Assembly: GCA_034401135.1 (NCBI GenBank)
Contig: JAWZSP010000004.1
Location: 744,001-808,000, forward strand
Source: Volutella citrinella
Taxonomy: Eukaryota; Ascomycota; Sordariomycetes; Hypocreales; Nectriaceae
Direction: 5' to 3'
DNA length: 64,000 bases
Each line of letters begins with the position of its first letter. Position 1 is the first letter of the stretch. The notes beneath the pieces are model-generated. The model worked only from the letters and a program-made list of their open reading frames with translations, had not been told where the DNA came from and did no database searches. The position numbers were made by a program, and so were the translations under genes. This document shows positions 1 through 10,330 of the stretch, one piece after another.

Positions 1-23
1 AGAATGTTTTGATTGACTCTCAC

Positions 24-115
24 CTGGTGTTCCAACCATCCTGGGCCGCCTTGACCTTGATGATGGCAGTCTCCCGAGTGAAGGGAGGAAAGGGAGGTCG
101 TGCTTCAGTAGACAT
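24..115 (-). CDS. NTF2-like DUF1348 family protein, first exon only
   Basis: This is the first exon of a minus-strand gene that leaves the window on the left. It starts at the ATG at 115-113 and encodes 30 codons plus two bases, including [12 protein letters not shown] and [11 protein letters not shown]. It ends at a good donor (CAG|GTGAGA, GT at 23-22). That opening is the conserved N-terminus of the SnoaL/NTF2-like DUF1348 family, small single-domain proteins (commonly about 150 aa) of unknown biochemical role. No catalytic residue can be judged from this part. A TATA-like element lies 67-74 bp upstream of the start. The match is to the family opening only. Confidence 0.75.
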
Positions 116-181
116 GATTGGATTGTTTGATTTGCGTACGATGGTTGAATGTCATGTTCCCAGCATTGGCGATGACTGCTC

Positions 182-189
182 TATATATA
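182..189 (-). promoter_or_regulatory. TATA-like element of the DUF1348 gene
   Basis: TATATATA lies 67-74 bp upstream of the minus-strand ATG at 115, a normal distance for a fungal TATA box. The element is palindromic, so the strand is taken from the nearest gene. Confidence 0.4.
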
Positions 190-1000
190 CGTCTGGCTGG
201 TTTCTGTGGAGCCGCTTCATTCGGCGAACGCGACCATCTGAGTCAGCGATTACAAGACCGAAGGTTCCGCGGGTTTAAGGTCTTTGTAAATTTAATTGAT
301 CAATTGACTTCGAAGGGCGTAGGACATGGGGGTGGCGGTCGGCCGGATTGGACAACCTTCAGGGCTAGATCTAATATGCGGTCACTCTGTGCACTGGGCA
401 TTCATTTCTTATCATTGATCTCTAGAGGGACTATCACGGCTTGGAAGAACCAGGGATCCTGGTTTGACTCAAGCTCTGAATCATGCAATGCATACTTGTC
501 ATTTCGGTGACATGGGGAGGTCGCAGTGAGGCTGTCGCATGGCCGGCCTCCCGCCTTAGTGTCTCGTCCCGGCCCAATGTCGTTGGCCGTTCAACTCTCC
601 ACCCTCGACATGGTTGGTTGGGGCAACAGGTTCTCATATCGGAAGCCCGGTGAGGTACAGACATGCCCCGGCCATGGGCAACTCATTGGGTGCTGTCACG
701 CCGTGTCCGCCCTAAACTACACGCTCAGGCATCTTCAGGACCCCCTTACAAGCGAGCGAAGCCATTCATTGGAAGCCACTTTGGAGCTCGACCATATAAT
801 TATTCCTTACAGTATTAGATGTCTCAAATTCAAGCCAGGCTGGGGAATAGGTATAAGTAGATGGATCAAACCCCAAACACTTGCAACAATCCAAGTTCTT
901 CACCCTTCCACTTCGGCAGAGTTTTCAACGAATCGATTCTCCTACCATTTCTCCAGCTGAAACACTCCTTTGATCATTCAGTATCCGTTAGATCTCCAAC
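190..1000. other. Divergent intergenic region
   Basis: This region separates the minus-strand DUF1348 gene from the plus-strand dynamin-like gene and must hold both promoters. I see no credible coding exon; the short open frames lack codon bias and recognisable motifs. The last 150 bp before the ATG at 1001 are rich in CT and CA, as in many fungal 5' leaders. Confidence 0.5.
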
Positions 1001-3343
1001 ATGTGCTTCTCCAAGACAAATCATCTTCAATTCGGGCTCGGAACCCGCGACATGCTGGACAAGGTTGACAAGCTTCGCCGGCTTCCTGATTCAATCGGTA
1101 TTTCTCTCCCTCAGGTAAAAAGCCCTAGGACTGTGTATGTGTAAAGTGAAACGACTAATCACTCCTCCAGATTGTGGTGGTTGGTGAGCAGAGTGCCGGT
1201 AAGTCGAGCGTGTTGACGGCCGTCACCGGCATTCAGTTCGCTCGGAATCACAAGCTTTGCACAAGACATGTAACCGAGATTATATGTCGTCGAGAAGACA
1301 CAGAGTCCGTTGTTGTGTCTATTCAGGCGGCCGAACGTGGAGAAGACAAGAAGTACAATGGCTTCCCACGAACGGCGTCGAGCTTGGATGGCCTTGAGCT
1401 TGAAAGAATCTTCCGCGAGGTTCATACCCAGCCCATCAAGCTTATGTTTCTTCTATGACTAACCAATGCAAGGCTCTGGAGGCCATGGGCCTGGGTGAGG
1501 TTGACCCAGGGGGTGTCGACAACCCTCGTCCGGCATTCAGCAAGGATATTCTCCGCGTCGAGGTCAGCGGACCAAACCAGGATCATTTGACCGTCATCGA
1601 TGTGCCTGGCGTCTTTGAAAATGCGACGCCAGGAGTCACAACAGATGCCGACATTGTGTTTGTCAAGAGCATGGTCAAGTCATATATTTGCGAATCTCGC
1701 ACCATCATGTTGGCCGTCATCCCCTGCGTTGGTGATATTGCCAACCAGACAATACTCAAATTCGCTAAGGAGGCGGATCCGGAAGGGAAGCGAACCTTGG
1801 GAGTTCTCACCAAGCCTGACCTAGCCACTGAAAATGCTACTCGTGCCGAGGTTATCGATCTTGTCTGGGGCAAGCGGCGCGATCTGGCACTGGGCTACTG
1901 CGTCGTCAAGAATCCAGGGGCGGATGCGGAGGACCCATCTTCGCCAAAGCAACGTGACGAGGCAGAAAGGGCCTTCTTTAGTGACCCACGATGGAAGAAG
2001 CTGCCAGAGGACCGAGTCGGTATTCGTGCGCTAAAGCAGCGCATCAGTGGTCTCCTCGCCGAACGCACGCGCAGCGAGTTCCCCAACGTTGTAGCCGACG
2101 TCAAGGCGAGGATGGCTGGGCTAGAGCGGCGCTTGGAAGAAATGGGACAGGCGCGCAGTTCTTCCCATGAGCAGCGGCAGTACTTGGGCAGAATCGCAAG
2201 CCGGTACACAACCGCCAAGAACTGCGCCTTGGATGCGTACTATGCCCGGCACGAGATATTCGCCGACGGGGAGCTCAAGCTCAGCACTCGCATTCGTGAA
2301 ATCAATGATGGATTCTCGAAGGTGCTGCACGAGAAGGGACACGCCCGGAAGTTCTATCGTCATCCGAATAGAAACCTCGCCCACCTCATAGCCCCCTTTC
2401 GGTCCCTCGACTCACCTTCAGCATCCTTCATCTGTGATGAAAAGCTACCAAAAAGGTGCCACAAACCTTCTGCCCGTGCAGCAACTGGCGTGGAGCTGAT
2501 GACGAGGAAGGAAATTGATCTCTACGATGGCCACGTCACTTTTGCAATTCCCTTGCTCGGAGAGAGGGAGCTGGGTGATCTTCTAGATGAGCCCTACTCT
2601 TGTGAGATGCCATCCGAGGATGATATTCTCGTGTACATCTATAATCAACACCGCTCATCTCGAGGATACGAACTCTCTACTGTAAGCATCAAGACCAAGT
2701 GTCAGTAGGCGGCATATGCTAACTGGCTCTGTAGTTCAACAGCGAGATGCTCCCCGTGGCCTTCAAGGAACAGTCCAAGAAGTGGCGTCCACTGGCTCTT
2801 GCGCATGTTTCTAATGCCATCCTTGTGATCCATCACTTCATCAAGCATATAATGGAAATATGCTGCCCAGATGCCAGCACGAGAGAACACCTCTGGATGC
2901 ACTTGCTCGACGAACTCCGGCCCCTGTACGAGAAGGCCATAGAGTCAGCCAAATCCATCATCAAGTTTGAGATGGAAGGCAAGTCCATGACTTACAACCC
3001 AGAGTTCAACCAGATGCGGAAAAGGGCAGAAGAGGAGGCAGAGGATACCGACACCGACACGTTTCAAACAGCGAAGGATATCCACGCCCTGCTGTACGCA
3101 TACTACAAGATTGCCCGCGACCGCTTTGTTGACGTCTTGTGTCAGCAGGTCATTGATAATTTCCTCCTGTTTGGTTCAGAAGGCCCGCTGACGGTCTTCT
3201 CCGAGAGGGTTGTGCTCGGCATGTCTGATGCCCAGCTTGAGCAGATTGCGGGTGAGGATATGGCCAACAGAGACAAACGCACCAAGCTCCTAGGGGATAT
3301 GCAAGACCTACGAGAGGCACTGAAGATTATCCGGGGAGGCTGA
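1001..3343 (+). CDS. Mx/dynamin-like large GTPase
   Basis: A four-exon gene (1001-1114, 1171-1419, 1473-2681, 2735-3343) gives 726 aa. Phase is kept at every junction and introns are 53-56 nt. The protein opens with a short helix (LDKVDKLR). The GTPase domain follows: P-loop GEQSAGKSS near residue 42 (intron 1 ends just before it), DVPG as G3 and TKPD as G4. A long helical stalk follows, containing the conserved FKEQSKKW block. A GTPase effector domain ends the protein (VLGMSDAQLEQIAGED region). There is no PH or proline-rich domain, so it belongs with the Mx-like fungal dynamins, not classical dynamin; Vps1/Dnm1 are less likely. Such proteins oligomerise on membranes; the exact role is unknown. 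The donor at 1420 (GTTCAT) is weak but continuity supports it. Confidence 0.88.
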
Positions 3344-4075
3344 GGCATTGAAACAGAAGCAATACGTGGTTCTCTGGCTAGTAAACCGACGTAGACGTTC
3401 TCTCAACCACATCACTCATCACTTTTCGAGGGCAACACGGAGAAGCGGAAAAGAGTAGAACGGTGAAGTGGTGGTTTAAATGCAACCGACAGTGTATCAT
3501 CGTTTGACCTATTTTCCTTATTCCTGTGATCAAGGAGAACCAAGACGACAGGCATGAGTGGGACTGTCTGGCACATCCGACTTATTCCAGCTCCCTCCAG
3601 GCTACAGTCACAGCACCGATGGACAAGCTCTGCTGCCTGGTCCGCTAGCATTAGCCTCTGCCTACGATCCAGGAAGAAAGCACCAATTGGAGCATAGAAC
3701 CGGTCCAAGAATATCCCCTAGTGGGCCTCCCAGTGAGTTCCAGGTTTGTTACGGATTAAATCAACTCATGTCTGAGCTCCGGCATCACTGACGAGCTCCA
3801 GTAGAGGCCACACGTTGGGCACGCGGGGCTCTCCACTGGGGATCAGCGCCTCTCAGGGGTCGACGGGGCCACCAAACGACCCCGCAGGCAGGCGAGGGGC
3901 TGCTCAGTGCCTCAGCTCCATGCAAGGCTGCTTTCGGCCCCTGTCTCCTCCCCAGCTTCGTCGATGCTGCCCTGACCTCAACGCCCTCTTTTCCCTCACC
4001 ACCCAACATCTCGAGCCTTTTCCCGCCCTCGCTCCAACCCCCAACTCCGAAAGCCCGTTACGTCCCCCGCCCGCA
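3344..4075. other. Intergenic region and 5' leader of the NECAP gene
   Basis: No exon is recognisable here. The last 260 bp stay open in the frame of the downstream gene and contain upstream in-frame ATGs at 3815 and near 3919. The conserved protein begins only at 4076, so this is more likely leader than coding sequence. It is C-rich with few A residues, typical of a transcribed leader. Confidence 0.45.
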
Positions 4076-4843
4076 ATGGAGCTCCTCGACCCAGCCACCG
4101 GGCAACCGCTCCCCAACGACGCAATCCAGCGCATCCTGTTCGTCGGCAACACGACGCACGTCTACAACATCCCGCCGCTGGCGTCGACAAAGGGCCACAA
4201 CGCCGCCTCGTGGACCGCCGACCCCAAGCGCCACATCTTCACGGCCCGTCTGCGCGTCGTCGAGACGGCCTACGAGTCGCCGTCGGCCGAAACGCGGCTC
4301 AAGGTCGACTGCGTGCTCGAGGACCCCTCGTCGGGCCAGCTCTTCGCCGCCGCGCCCTACACCTCGGCCGCCGCCGTCGAGCCCGTCCTCGACTCGAGCC
4401 GCTTCTTCGCCCTTACCGTCCGCGACCCCCAGGGCCGCCGCGCCACACTCGGTATTGGGTTTGAGGACCGCAGCGAGGCCTTTGACCTGGGCGTCGCACT
4501 CCAGGAGGCCCGCAAGGCACTCGGCTGGGACGTCGACCAGGCTAAGCCCCAGGCCGCCAAGGAGCAGGAAGACAAGCGCGACTACAGCCTCAAGGAGGGC
4601 GAGACAATCACCGTCAACTTCGGCAGCGGCTCCAAGTTTGGCCGCAGGAAGAACCCGCAGTCCGCCGCCACCTCGGCCCCGGCCACCGGCGACCTGCAGG
4701 CCTTTGCCCTCCCGCCTCCTCCGCCGGGCCCCAGTGGCTCCGCCTTCTCGCTGCCGCCTCCGCCCAGCGGGCCCAGCAGGCAGCAGAAGCAGTCGGCCAA
4801 GGACCTTGGCTTCGACGATGGCCAGTTTGGCGAGTTTGCGTAA
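4076..4843 (+). CDS. NECAP-like adaptin-ear-binding endocytic protein
   Basis: This single-exon gene encodes 255 aa. The first ~165 residues form a DUF1681/PHear domain: it opens with QRILFVGNTTHVYNIPP, followed by a W-x-A-D segment, and ends in a conserved stretch containing GIGFEDRSEAFDL. NECAP proteins bind AP-2/AP-1 ear domains and act in clathrin-coated vesicle formation at the plasma membrane. The C-terminal ~90 residues are low complexity, rich in Pro, Gly and Ser (two PPPPxGPSGS-like stretches), and end in FGEFA, which resembles the short acidic/aromatic adaptor-binding motifs of the family. The start at 4076 is chosen because the domain begins straight after it; in-frame ATGs upstream would add only low-complexity sequence. 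Confidence 0.87.
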   Translation: MELLDPATGQPLPNDAIQRILFVGNTTHVYNIPPLASTKGHNAASWTADPKRHIFTARLRVVETAYESPSAETRLKVDCVLEDPSSGQLFAAAPYTSAAAVEPVLDSSRFFALTVRDPQGRRATLGIGFEDRSEAFDLGVALQEARKALGWDVDQAKPQAAKEQEDKRDYSLKEGETITVNFGSGSKFGRRKNPQSAATSAPATGDLQAFALPPPPPGPSGSAFSLPPPPSGPSRQQKQSAKDLGFDDGQFGEFA

Positions 4844-5053
4844 TTAGAACATGGGCGGCATGCCCCGCCGTTTGCAGAGCGTACAAGTCTTCCCCAAAAG
4901 TTGGCCCTTGACAGGATTTCGTCAGGTGTGCCCGAGGCCATTTATAGTAATGAGTTAATGATGTAATGATGTTCATTTCCCATACATACAGGTCCTGTTA
5001 ATTTTACTTCTCCGTGGCCTATCGTGAGTGAGTGTGTCCATCACATACAGCAT

Positions 5054-6007
5054 TTAGATTCCAGGCCAAGAATTGTACAAGCATGGAAGGCTCATGCGTC
5101 GGTTCGTCCCCCTTGCCATGGTTCCAACACCACAGGGCACGCGAATCTCGTCTCCCGTGTCTTCCACCGCCTCCGATCCCTGGACATCCTCCTGTTCCGG
5201 CTCATTTGCATCCTGTCCTTCTCCGTCTTCATCGGCACATTCGTCCACGGTGTCAAGCACCAAGTCCAGCTTAGACGGCTCAATGTGAGAATAGGCCACC
5301 TCTGTGTGTGTCTTCTCGGAAGGGCATCCCAGGGGAACAAACTCTGGGGTTGCGCCGTTGAGGGGGGTCGTGGGAATGGGGAATCCGTAGCTAGCCACAG
5401 ATGCCGCGCTGGATGGAGTGCCAACGCTTTGGATCGAGGGGGAGTAGAACGGCTGGTTCTCGTTGGAATTCATCCGCTGTTGGCCGGCTTGCGTCCACGT
5501 CTCGCGGCTCTGCATCTCGACGTACAGCTCGCCTAGCCTGAGGAGCACTGCTTTTTCCTGGTCTACGGCAAAGTTGATCTTGGACTTAAGGTTGCTCATG
5601 CGCTTGCGCAGCTGACGGCGCTGCTTCCCAGTTTCGACTAGGAATCGCTCCTCCGCCTCCGAGTACTGGTGAATCAAGTGGGCAGTCCGTGCCGACTGGG
5701 CCTGGAGAGACAGGCTGAGATACGCCCGCTCGGTGAATAGGCTTTCGTATGGACGAGGGGAGAAGATGAGGTTGGTATTGGAAACAACCTCGTTCCGGTT
5801 GTCCGACTTGGATCGGTTGTGGTTTGCCGCGTGGTGCTTGGGTCGCTTCCGTCCAGCATGGCTACTGGTGGACGGGCTGTCGGATCGTGCTGTAGAAGCC
5901 GTGTCAAACGACTGAGCAGACTGGGCAGAGCGCAACATCGTGGGAGGGTTTTCATCTGGCGCCGCCGCCGCCAGCACCACGTTGGTATCAATGTTCAAAG
6001 TTTGCAT
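5054..6007 (-). CDS. Conserved hypothetical coiled-coil protein
   Basis: An uninterrupted 317-aa frame. The N-terminal ~75 residues are Ser/Arg-rich and probably disordered. Residues about 85-170 are strongly helical with charged heptads (LIHQYSEAEERFL through LLRLGELYVEMQ), a likely coiled coil. The rest is disordered and includes an acidic patch (DECADEDGEGQD). I recognise no catalytic motif, signal peptide or membrane segment. Long coding potential with normal codon bias and an ordered core argue for a real gene. It may be a scaffold or cytoskeleton-associated protein, but that is only inference. Its 3' end faces the NECAP gene, with about 210 bp between the two stops. Confidence 0.65.
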   Translation of the reverse strand: MQTLNIDTNVVLAAAAPDENPPTMLRSAQSAQSFDTASTARSDSPSTSSHAGRKRPKHHAANHNRSKSDNRNEVVSNTNLIFSPRPYESLFTERAYLSLSLQAQSARTAHLIHQYSEAEERFLVETGKQRRQLRKRMSNLKSKINFAVDQEKAVLLRLGELYVEMQSRETWTQAGQQRMNSNENQPFYSPSIQSVGTPSSAASVASYGFPIPTTPLNGATPEFVPLGCPSEKTHTEVAYSHIEPSKLDLVLDTVDECADEDGEGQDANEPEQEDVQGSEAVEDTGDEIRVPCGVGTMARGTNRRMSLPCLYNSWPGI

Positions 6008-6558
6008 GATGGTCAGAGTGAATGCAGTGCCCCTTCAACAGAAGTGAAACGACTAGGATCGATGAAGGGCGATCGTCATGGCCCCGCGTCAACTGGCAGT
6101 GCAATGGCCTTTTAGATGCCTCAGACAGCCAACCTTCCAGAACAGCCGTCGCCAAGTAGAACTAGACAGCAGCATAGGACCGGGGGCACGGGTGTCCTGA
6201 TTTTCCCGGATGTGGACAACATGATAGGCTGTTGGTTCCCTTGACCTGACCAGGCGCGGCTCTGATTCATCCCTTGTAGCCAACAGCCGGCAGGTGAGTC
6301 GCACAGTGCCCCCTTTGCCACCCGTGTGCAGCCTCGATAGTAGCCATCTGAGTGGCTAATATTGTTCCAATTGGCGTCTTGGCTGAGCGCCCCAAGGCTA
6401 GTAAAGCCTGATGGCTGGGTGTCACCGTTGGTTCTTGAATCAAGCATGGGCCAAATCCCGGTACAGGCCGTTTGGTGGCGTTGGGCGGAGCGCATTCAGT
6501 GGAAGGCAACGGATGGTCGGCTAGGCCTGCATTTGGCAAGCCGAACGCCAGCAACGCA
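6008..6558. other. Intergenic region
   Basis: This is the upstream region of the coiled-coil gene and the downstream region of the radical-SAM gene, both on the minus strand. I see no RNA gene, repeat or conserved coding segment. Confidence 0.4.
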
Positions 6559-7784
6559 TCAAATAGCAAACCCGTCGTGTTCAGGGGGGTCATTGAAGCG
6601 CCATAGTCCAGCCTGCTCTGCGGCCTGTCGAACTGCCGAGACCTCGTCCCGCGTGACGGCGCGATTGATGTCTGCGTATCTCAGCTCCTGCGTCTCGGGC
6701 CCGCCGTCCTTGGCCCTGAACCGCTTCTTCTTGCCGACGTGCGCATCGGGGCGGTACTGCTCCATGATGTTGATGAAGCAGTCGCGGGACACGTCGTTTG
6801 CGAGGAACTCCATGATCCGGGCGCCCTCAGCCTCCTTGCCAGGCATGACCAGGTGGCGGATCAACAAACCTTTCTTGGCGATGCCGTCTCCGGTAAAGCA
6901 CAGGTCGCCCACCTGGGCGTGCATGGCTTTGATGCTCTCCCTGGCTGTGGCGGCGTAGTCATCGGCCTTCAGTAGCCTTTTGGAAGTGCTTGCCTCCCAG
7001 ACCTTGAAGTCGGCTAGGTAGATGTCCACAAGGCCATCCATCAGCTCCAGCGATTCGAGCGAATCAAAGCTGGACGTGTTGTACACGATGGGCACCATCA
7101 ATCCATTCTCCCGCGCGTGCAGGATGCTCAATGCCACTTGGGGCACCACATGCTCCGGGGTGACAATATTGATGTTGTGTACCTTGCCCAGCTCCTGTAG
7201 CTTCACAAACCAGTCTCCCAGCTCCTCAGGCGTCATGTCCTCGCCATTGCGCTGGTGGGAGATGTCGTAGTTCTGGCAGAAGGTGCACCTCAAGTTACAC
7301 CCGCTCATGAAGACGGAGCCGCTTCCGTTGTGACCCTGGATGCACGGTTCTAGCTTCTCCATCAGTGTCGGTTCAAATTTCCGAGATAAGCAAACATGTT
7401 TGGACGCCAGGGCCCTCAAAGCGGCGCAGCCACATGGCTTGACAGCCGGCTAGACGTGTTGGTGGTGGATGGATGGACGGACGAACCTTCGCCAAAGTGC
7501 GGGGCAATAACATTGACTTTAACCTTGTCCCCGATGAGACACATGCCCGCCCTCTCGTAGCGATTGACGCCGCACTGACGAGGACAGAGGTTGCAGTTGC
7601 GGAGGTGAGCAAAGGCCAGGGACCGCTTCTTGGCGGCATCCCGTGAGCTCAGCGTCTGATACCGAGGCATGTAGTCGTCGAGGAGGAACGGCGGGGCCAG
7701 GTGCAGCCGACGGCGCTGCGATTGGCGGCTCCTTGACAAAGCAGCTCGAACCGCCGACGAGCCGTGGCCGCGAGCGAGACTCAT
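6559..7784 (-). CDS. Radical SAM protein, PflA-like (pyruvate formate-lyase-activating-enzyme family)
   Basis: A two-exon gene (7784-7487, 7349-6559) encodes 362 aa. The intron is 137 nt and splicing restores the invariant block HFGEEPCIQGHNGSGS. The radical-SAM signature CNLRCTFCQN (Cys 117, 121, 124) binds the 4Fe-4S cluster that cleaves S-adenosylmethionine. A second Cys cluster precedes it (CNLCPRQC and AGMC; Cys 64, 67, 71, 82), as in the bacterial proteins annotated as putative PFL-activating enzymes. The first ~35 residues are rich in Arg and Ser and lack acidic residues, so a mitochondrial presequence is plausible. The ATG at 7784 is preferred; an in-frame ATG at 7862 would add 26 residues. 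The substrate is unknown, and no glycyl-radical enzyme lies nearby. Confidence 0.87.
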
Positions 7785-9164
7785 GATGTTGTTGGGCTCA
7801 TGACAATTGCCGTCACGATGATTGGTGTTGGTGGTTGAGTGGGCGCCTTGCCCGAGCCTCACGTTTTGGGTGTGTCACGTGCACTAAGTCGTGACACCCA
7901 TCGTCTTCTAACTCAAGTCGCGGGACTCCAGTTGAACAGGGGCGAGATGGCTACGTGCCGTTTGTACTTTGCGTATGCAATGCATCAAGCAGAGAAAGAA
8001 GGATTGGTCTACTCACGGCTGTTCTGGTATACAAGCATCGCACACGATCAGCGCCGGCTTATCTATAAAACGCTGTCAGGATGCCGTCCTCTTCCACAAG
8101 GCATCCCGTCCAAAGCAAATCAACGGCAAGTGCAAATGAATCAAGGCTGTATTTGGAGGCGAATACGCCATTACATCAGCAGAGTCGGATATGTGAAGCA
8201 AGGACTCAGTGTTTTGGTGGCCAGAGTGATCGATGCCCTCCAGGCGAACGATCTCCTTCCAGCCGTAGCATCTGCCATCGACCAGATCAGGGGCGTTCGA
8301 ATACCCATAGTCACTATCTCCACCCACAATCGTGTGGGTGAGGCGCATTTATGAGGGAAAGAACGAAGGAATTGACTTGCAGAAACGGTCCACATAACGC
8401 CGGAGCAAGCCAGAGGCGGCGAAGTATTCGAGGAGACTGATCCAGCCACAATCTCCCAATCCAGCACCCCAATCGCCCAGAAGACGAGCAAAGTTGAGCT
8501 ACGCTGCGGGACCACATCGTATGAAATGACTGACGTTGTATTCTTTATCTTTCCCGTAGCTGGTTGCTTTGCCGCGTCAAGCGGAATCTGCTGAGGTTGG
8601 GCCAGCCGCAAGGGTTGTTACCCCCCCCAGCATGTTCCTTCCTTCCTGACTACCTACCTTCGCTTCGTCGCTTCCCATCACACAAGAAGTCCACGCCATC
8701 ATCAAAACTCTCGAAGATTCCATGGCCATCTGTAACGGGGCAGCATGTCTTGCATAAGGAGGCGGCAGCCATAGAACGCGCCTGCATGTAACTACTAGAT
8801 ACTTGGTATCTTTGGCCGCATGCATTCAACTTGCTTCCAATAACCATCCCGGGGAAGGGGAAGTTAGGTAAGGTCGGAGCAGGCCAGGTTCAGGCCCAGG
8901 ACAGGTTGGATCGGAGCAGGTTGAGTCGGAGCGCGTTAGGCTCGTTGCAGGTCATGTCACGGCAGGATAGGCTCGTTGCAGTGTTTGTCAGTGGTGACTT
9001 CCTAAACCTCCCGCATGCCCCTGACCATGGTGAGCACTTGCAAGCTGCGAATCTGCGATTTCCTCAACCTACATTCCTGCTATGATACTTGACATATACG
9101 CCACGGAAGAGCAACACTGCACCCAGAATGATCCTCTACCATCTCGCTCCCTTTCTTTTCCTCT
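7785..9164. other. Intergenic region
   Basis: About 1.4 kb between two genes transcribed away from each other. Short open frames on both strands show no motif. A degenerate G-rich tandem stretch lies at about 8875-8985, built on GGTCGGAGCAGG-like units, with a 13-bp direct repeat AGGCTCGTTGCAG. Nothing else is supported. Confidence 0.4.
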
Positions 9165-9233
9165 CTTCTTCTTCTTCTTCTTCTTCTTCTCTAACCCAGA
9201 GCCAGCCCAACACACACGCACACACACGCACGC

Positions 9234-9269
<36 letters not shown>
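9165..9269. repeat. TTC and CA microsatellites abutting a start codon
   Basis: A (TTC)n run at about 9165-9190 and an interrupted then perfect (CA)n run at about 9210-9269 lie directly upstream of the ATG at 9271. Both would be in the 5' leader of that gene, so length changes could alter its expression. Confidence 0.9.
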
Positions 9270-9270
<1 letters not shown>

Positions 9271-9615
9271 ATGGATCACCACTGGTCTGGTTGGGGTTGT
9301 CTCGGCTGTATAGCCACCATTTTCGGTGCCATTTGTGCACTATTGTCTTTGCTTCTCCAGGCCCTTGTTGTTTTCTTCCCTCACTGGTTCCCTGACAAGC
9401 CCCAAACCGCTGAGGAGAAAGCTAATGATAGGTTTACGCGGGAAAGCGTCGACAAGCTAATCGATCATTTGAAGGCGATCGAGGACCACACCGACGCCTC
9501 CAATCATCGGCTCCAGCAAAATGGCGACACCCTTCTGGCGATGCGTGAATCGACACCGGGCGCGAAGCCCCTGCGTCTCCGGCCCCGAAGGGCAATCCAG
9601 GCCGACCTGATGTAG
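9271..9615 (+). CDS. Small single-pass membrane protein, hypothetical
   Basis: An intronless 114-aa frame. A strong hydrophobic segment covers residues about 9-39, beginning GCLGCIATIFGAICALLSLL, and would span a membrane. The remaining ~75 residues are polar with a charged helical stretch (EEKANDRFTRESVDKLIDHL) and a basic end (RLRPRRA). There is no cleavage site after the hydrophobic stretch, so it is an anchor more than a secretion signal. The start at 9271 is chosen because the upstream in-frame extension is only microsatellite-encoded. I do not recognise the family. Arrangement and codon use make a real gene likely, not certain. Confidence 0.55.
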   Translation: MDHHWSGWGCLGCIATIFGAICALLSLLLQALVVFFPHWFPDKPQTAEEKANDRFTRESVDKLIDHLKAIEDHTDASNHRLQQNGDTLLAMRESTPGAKPLRLRPRRAIQADLM

Positions 9616-9667
9616 CCGCTGGCTAGGGGGCTCCATGCCCCTCCACCGCGTCCCCCCGAGGGCCGGT

Positions 9668-9685
9668 GGCGACCTTCGGGTCGCC
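9668..9685 (+). other. Hairpin with UUCG tetraloop
   Basis: GGCGACC, TTCG, GGTCGCC form a perfect 7-bp stem closed by a C(UUCG)G loop, an unusually stable RNA fold. It lies about 55 bp after the stop of the small membrane protein gene, so it may sit in the 3' UTR. Confidence 0.5.
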
Positions 9686-10230
9686 CCAACGAACAGTTCG
9701 CACCTCAGCGTGGTGTTGGGGTCTAGTAGCCTTCTTGCAAGGCGAAGCTAAGACGAACTGACAGTTTCCAAGTATTCCCCTCCCTATCAAGCAGACTCAT
9801 GTGATAACTTGGTGCCAGGTTTCGTCATCATTCCTGCGTCATTCGCCTCGACAGACTCTGCACGCTCGCTTCTGGACAGTGAACGAGACTCATTAGAATG
9901 AATGGTGGGATGCGCCATGGTGTAAAATTTGGGGCCTGTTCAGCACAAGAACCGGGGTTTTTTTGGTAGACTGAGGAATTTTCTGATGAACGAGATGGCT
10001 AGTCACATTATTCACAGCCTTTCAATGAGTAATGGAAATGGGTGCCCCATTACTTATGCTATTTGTCTACTTAGTTGGCTAGTGGAAGTTCATCACCACA
10101 GAATGAAGTCGAGAATGTGGTACTTTGGAGCCATTATGGGCTAGAACTTTACGTTACTGCCTACCCAGGCGGTGCTAGGGAAGCCCGTTTCCGTCTGGTA
10201 TTGGACACGACACCATGGCCTAAAAAAACA
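9686..10230. other. Intergenic region
   Basis: About 0.5 kb of lower GC content with no supported gene. It runs into the diverged repeat copy at 10231 and may be part of the same relic. Confidence 0.35.
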
Positions 10231-10326
10231 CTTCCCCGACGCGCCTTCACCTTTGCCATGCCAATGTCGTGCGTTCTCACCGATCCTTCTCGCTAGCCGT
10301 CGTAGGTCAGATTGGTTTGGCTATCC
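10231..10326 (-). repeat. Diverged dispersed repeat, copy A
   Basis: This stretch is similar to 12448-12527, about 2.2 kb away in the same orientation. Both share CCCCGACGC, GCCATGCCAATG and GGTCAGAT blocks in the same order, with many transitions between them. It ends a few bases before the stop codon of the F-box gene. The pattern suggests two old copies of a dispersed element, but I cannot define its ends. Confidence 0.5.
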
Positions 10327-10330
10327 AGAG

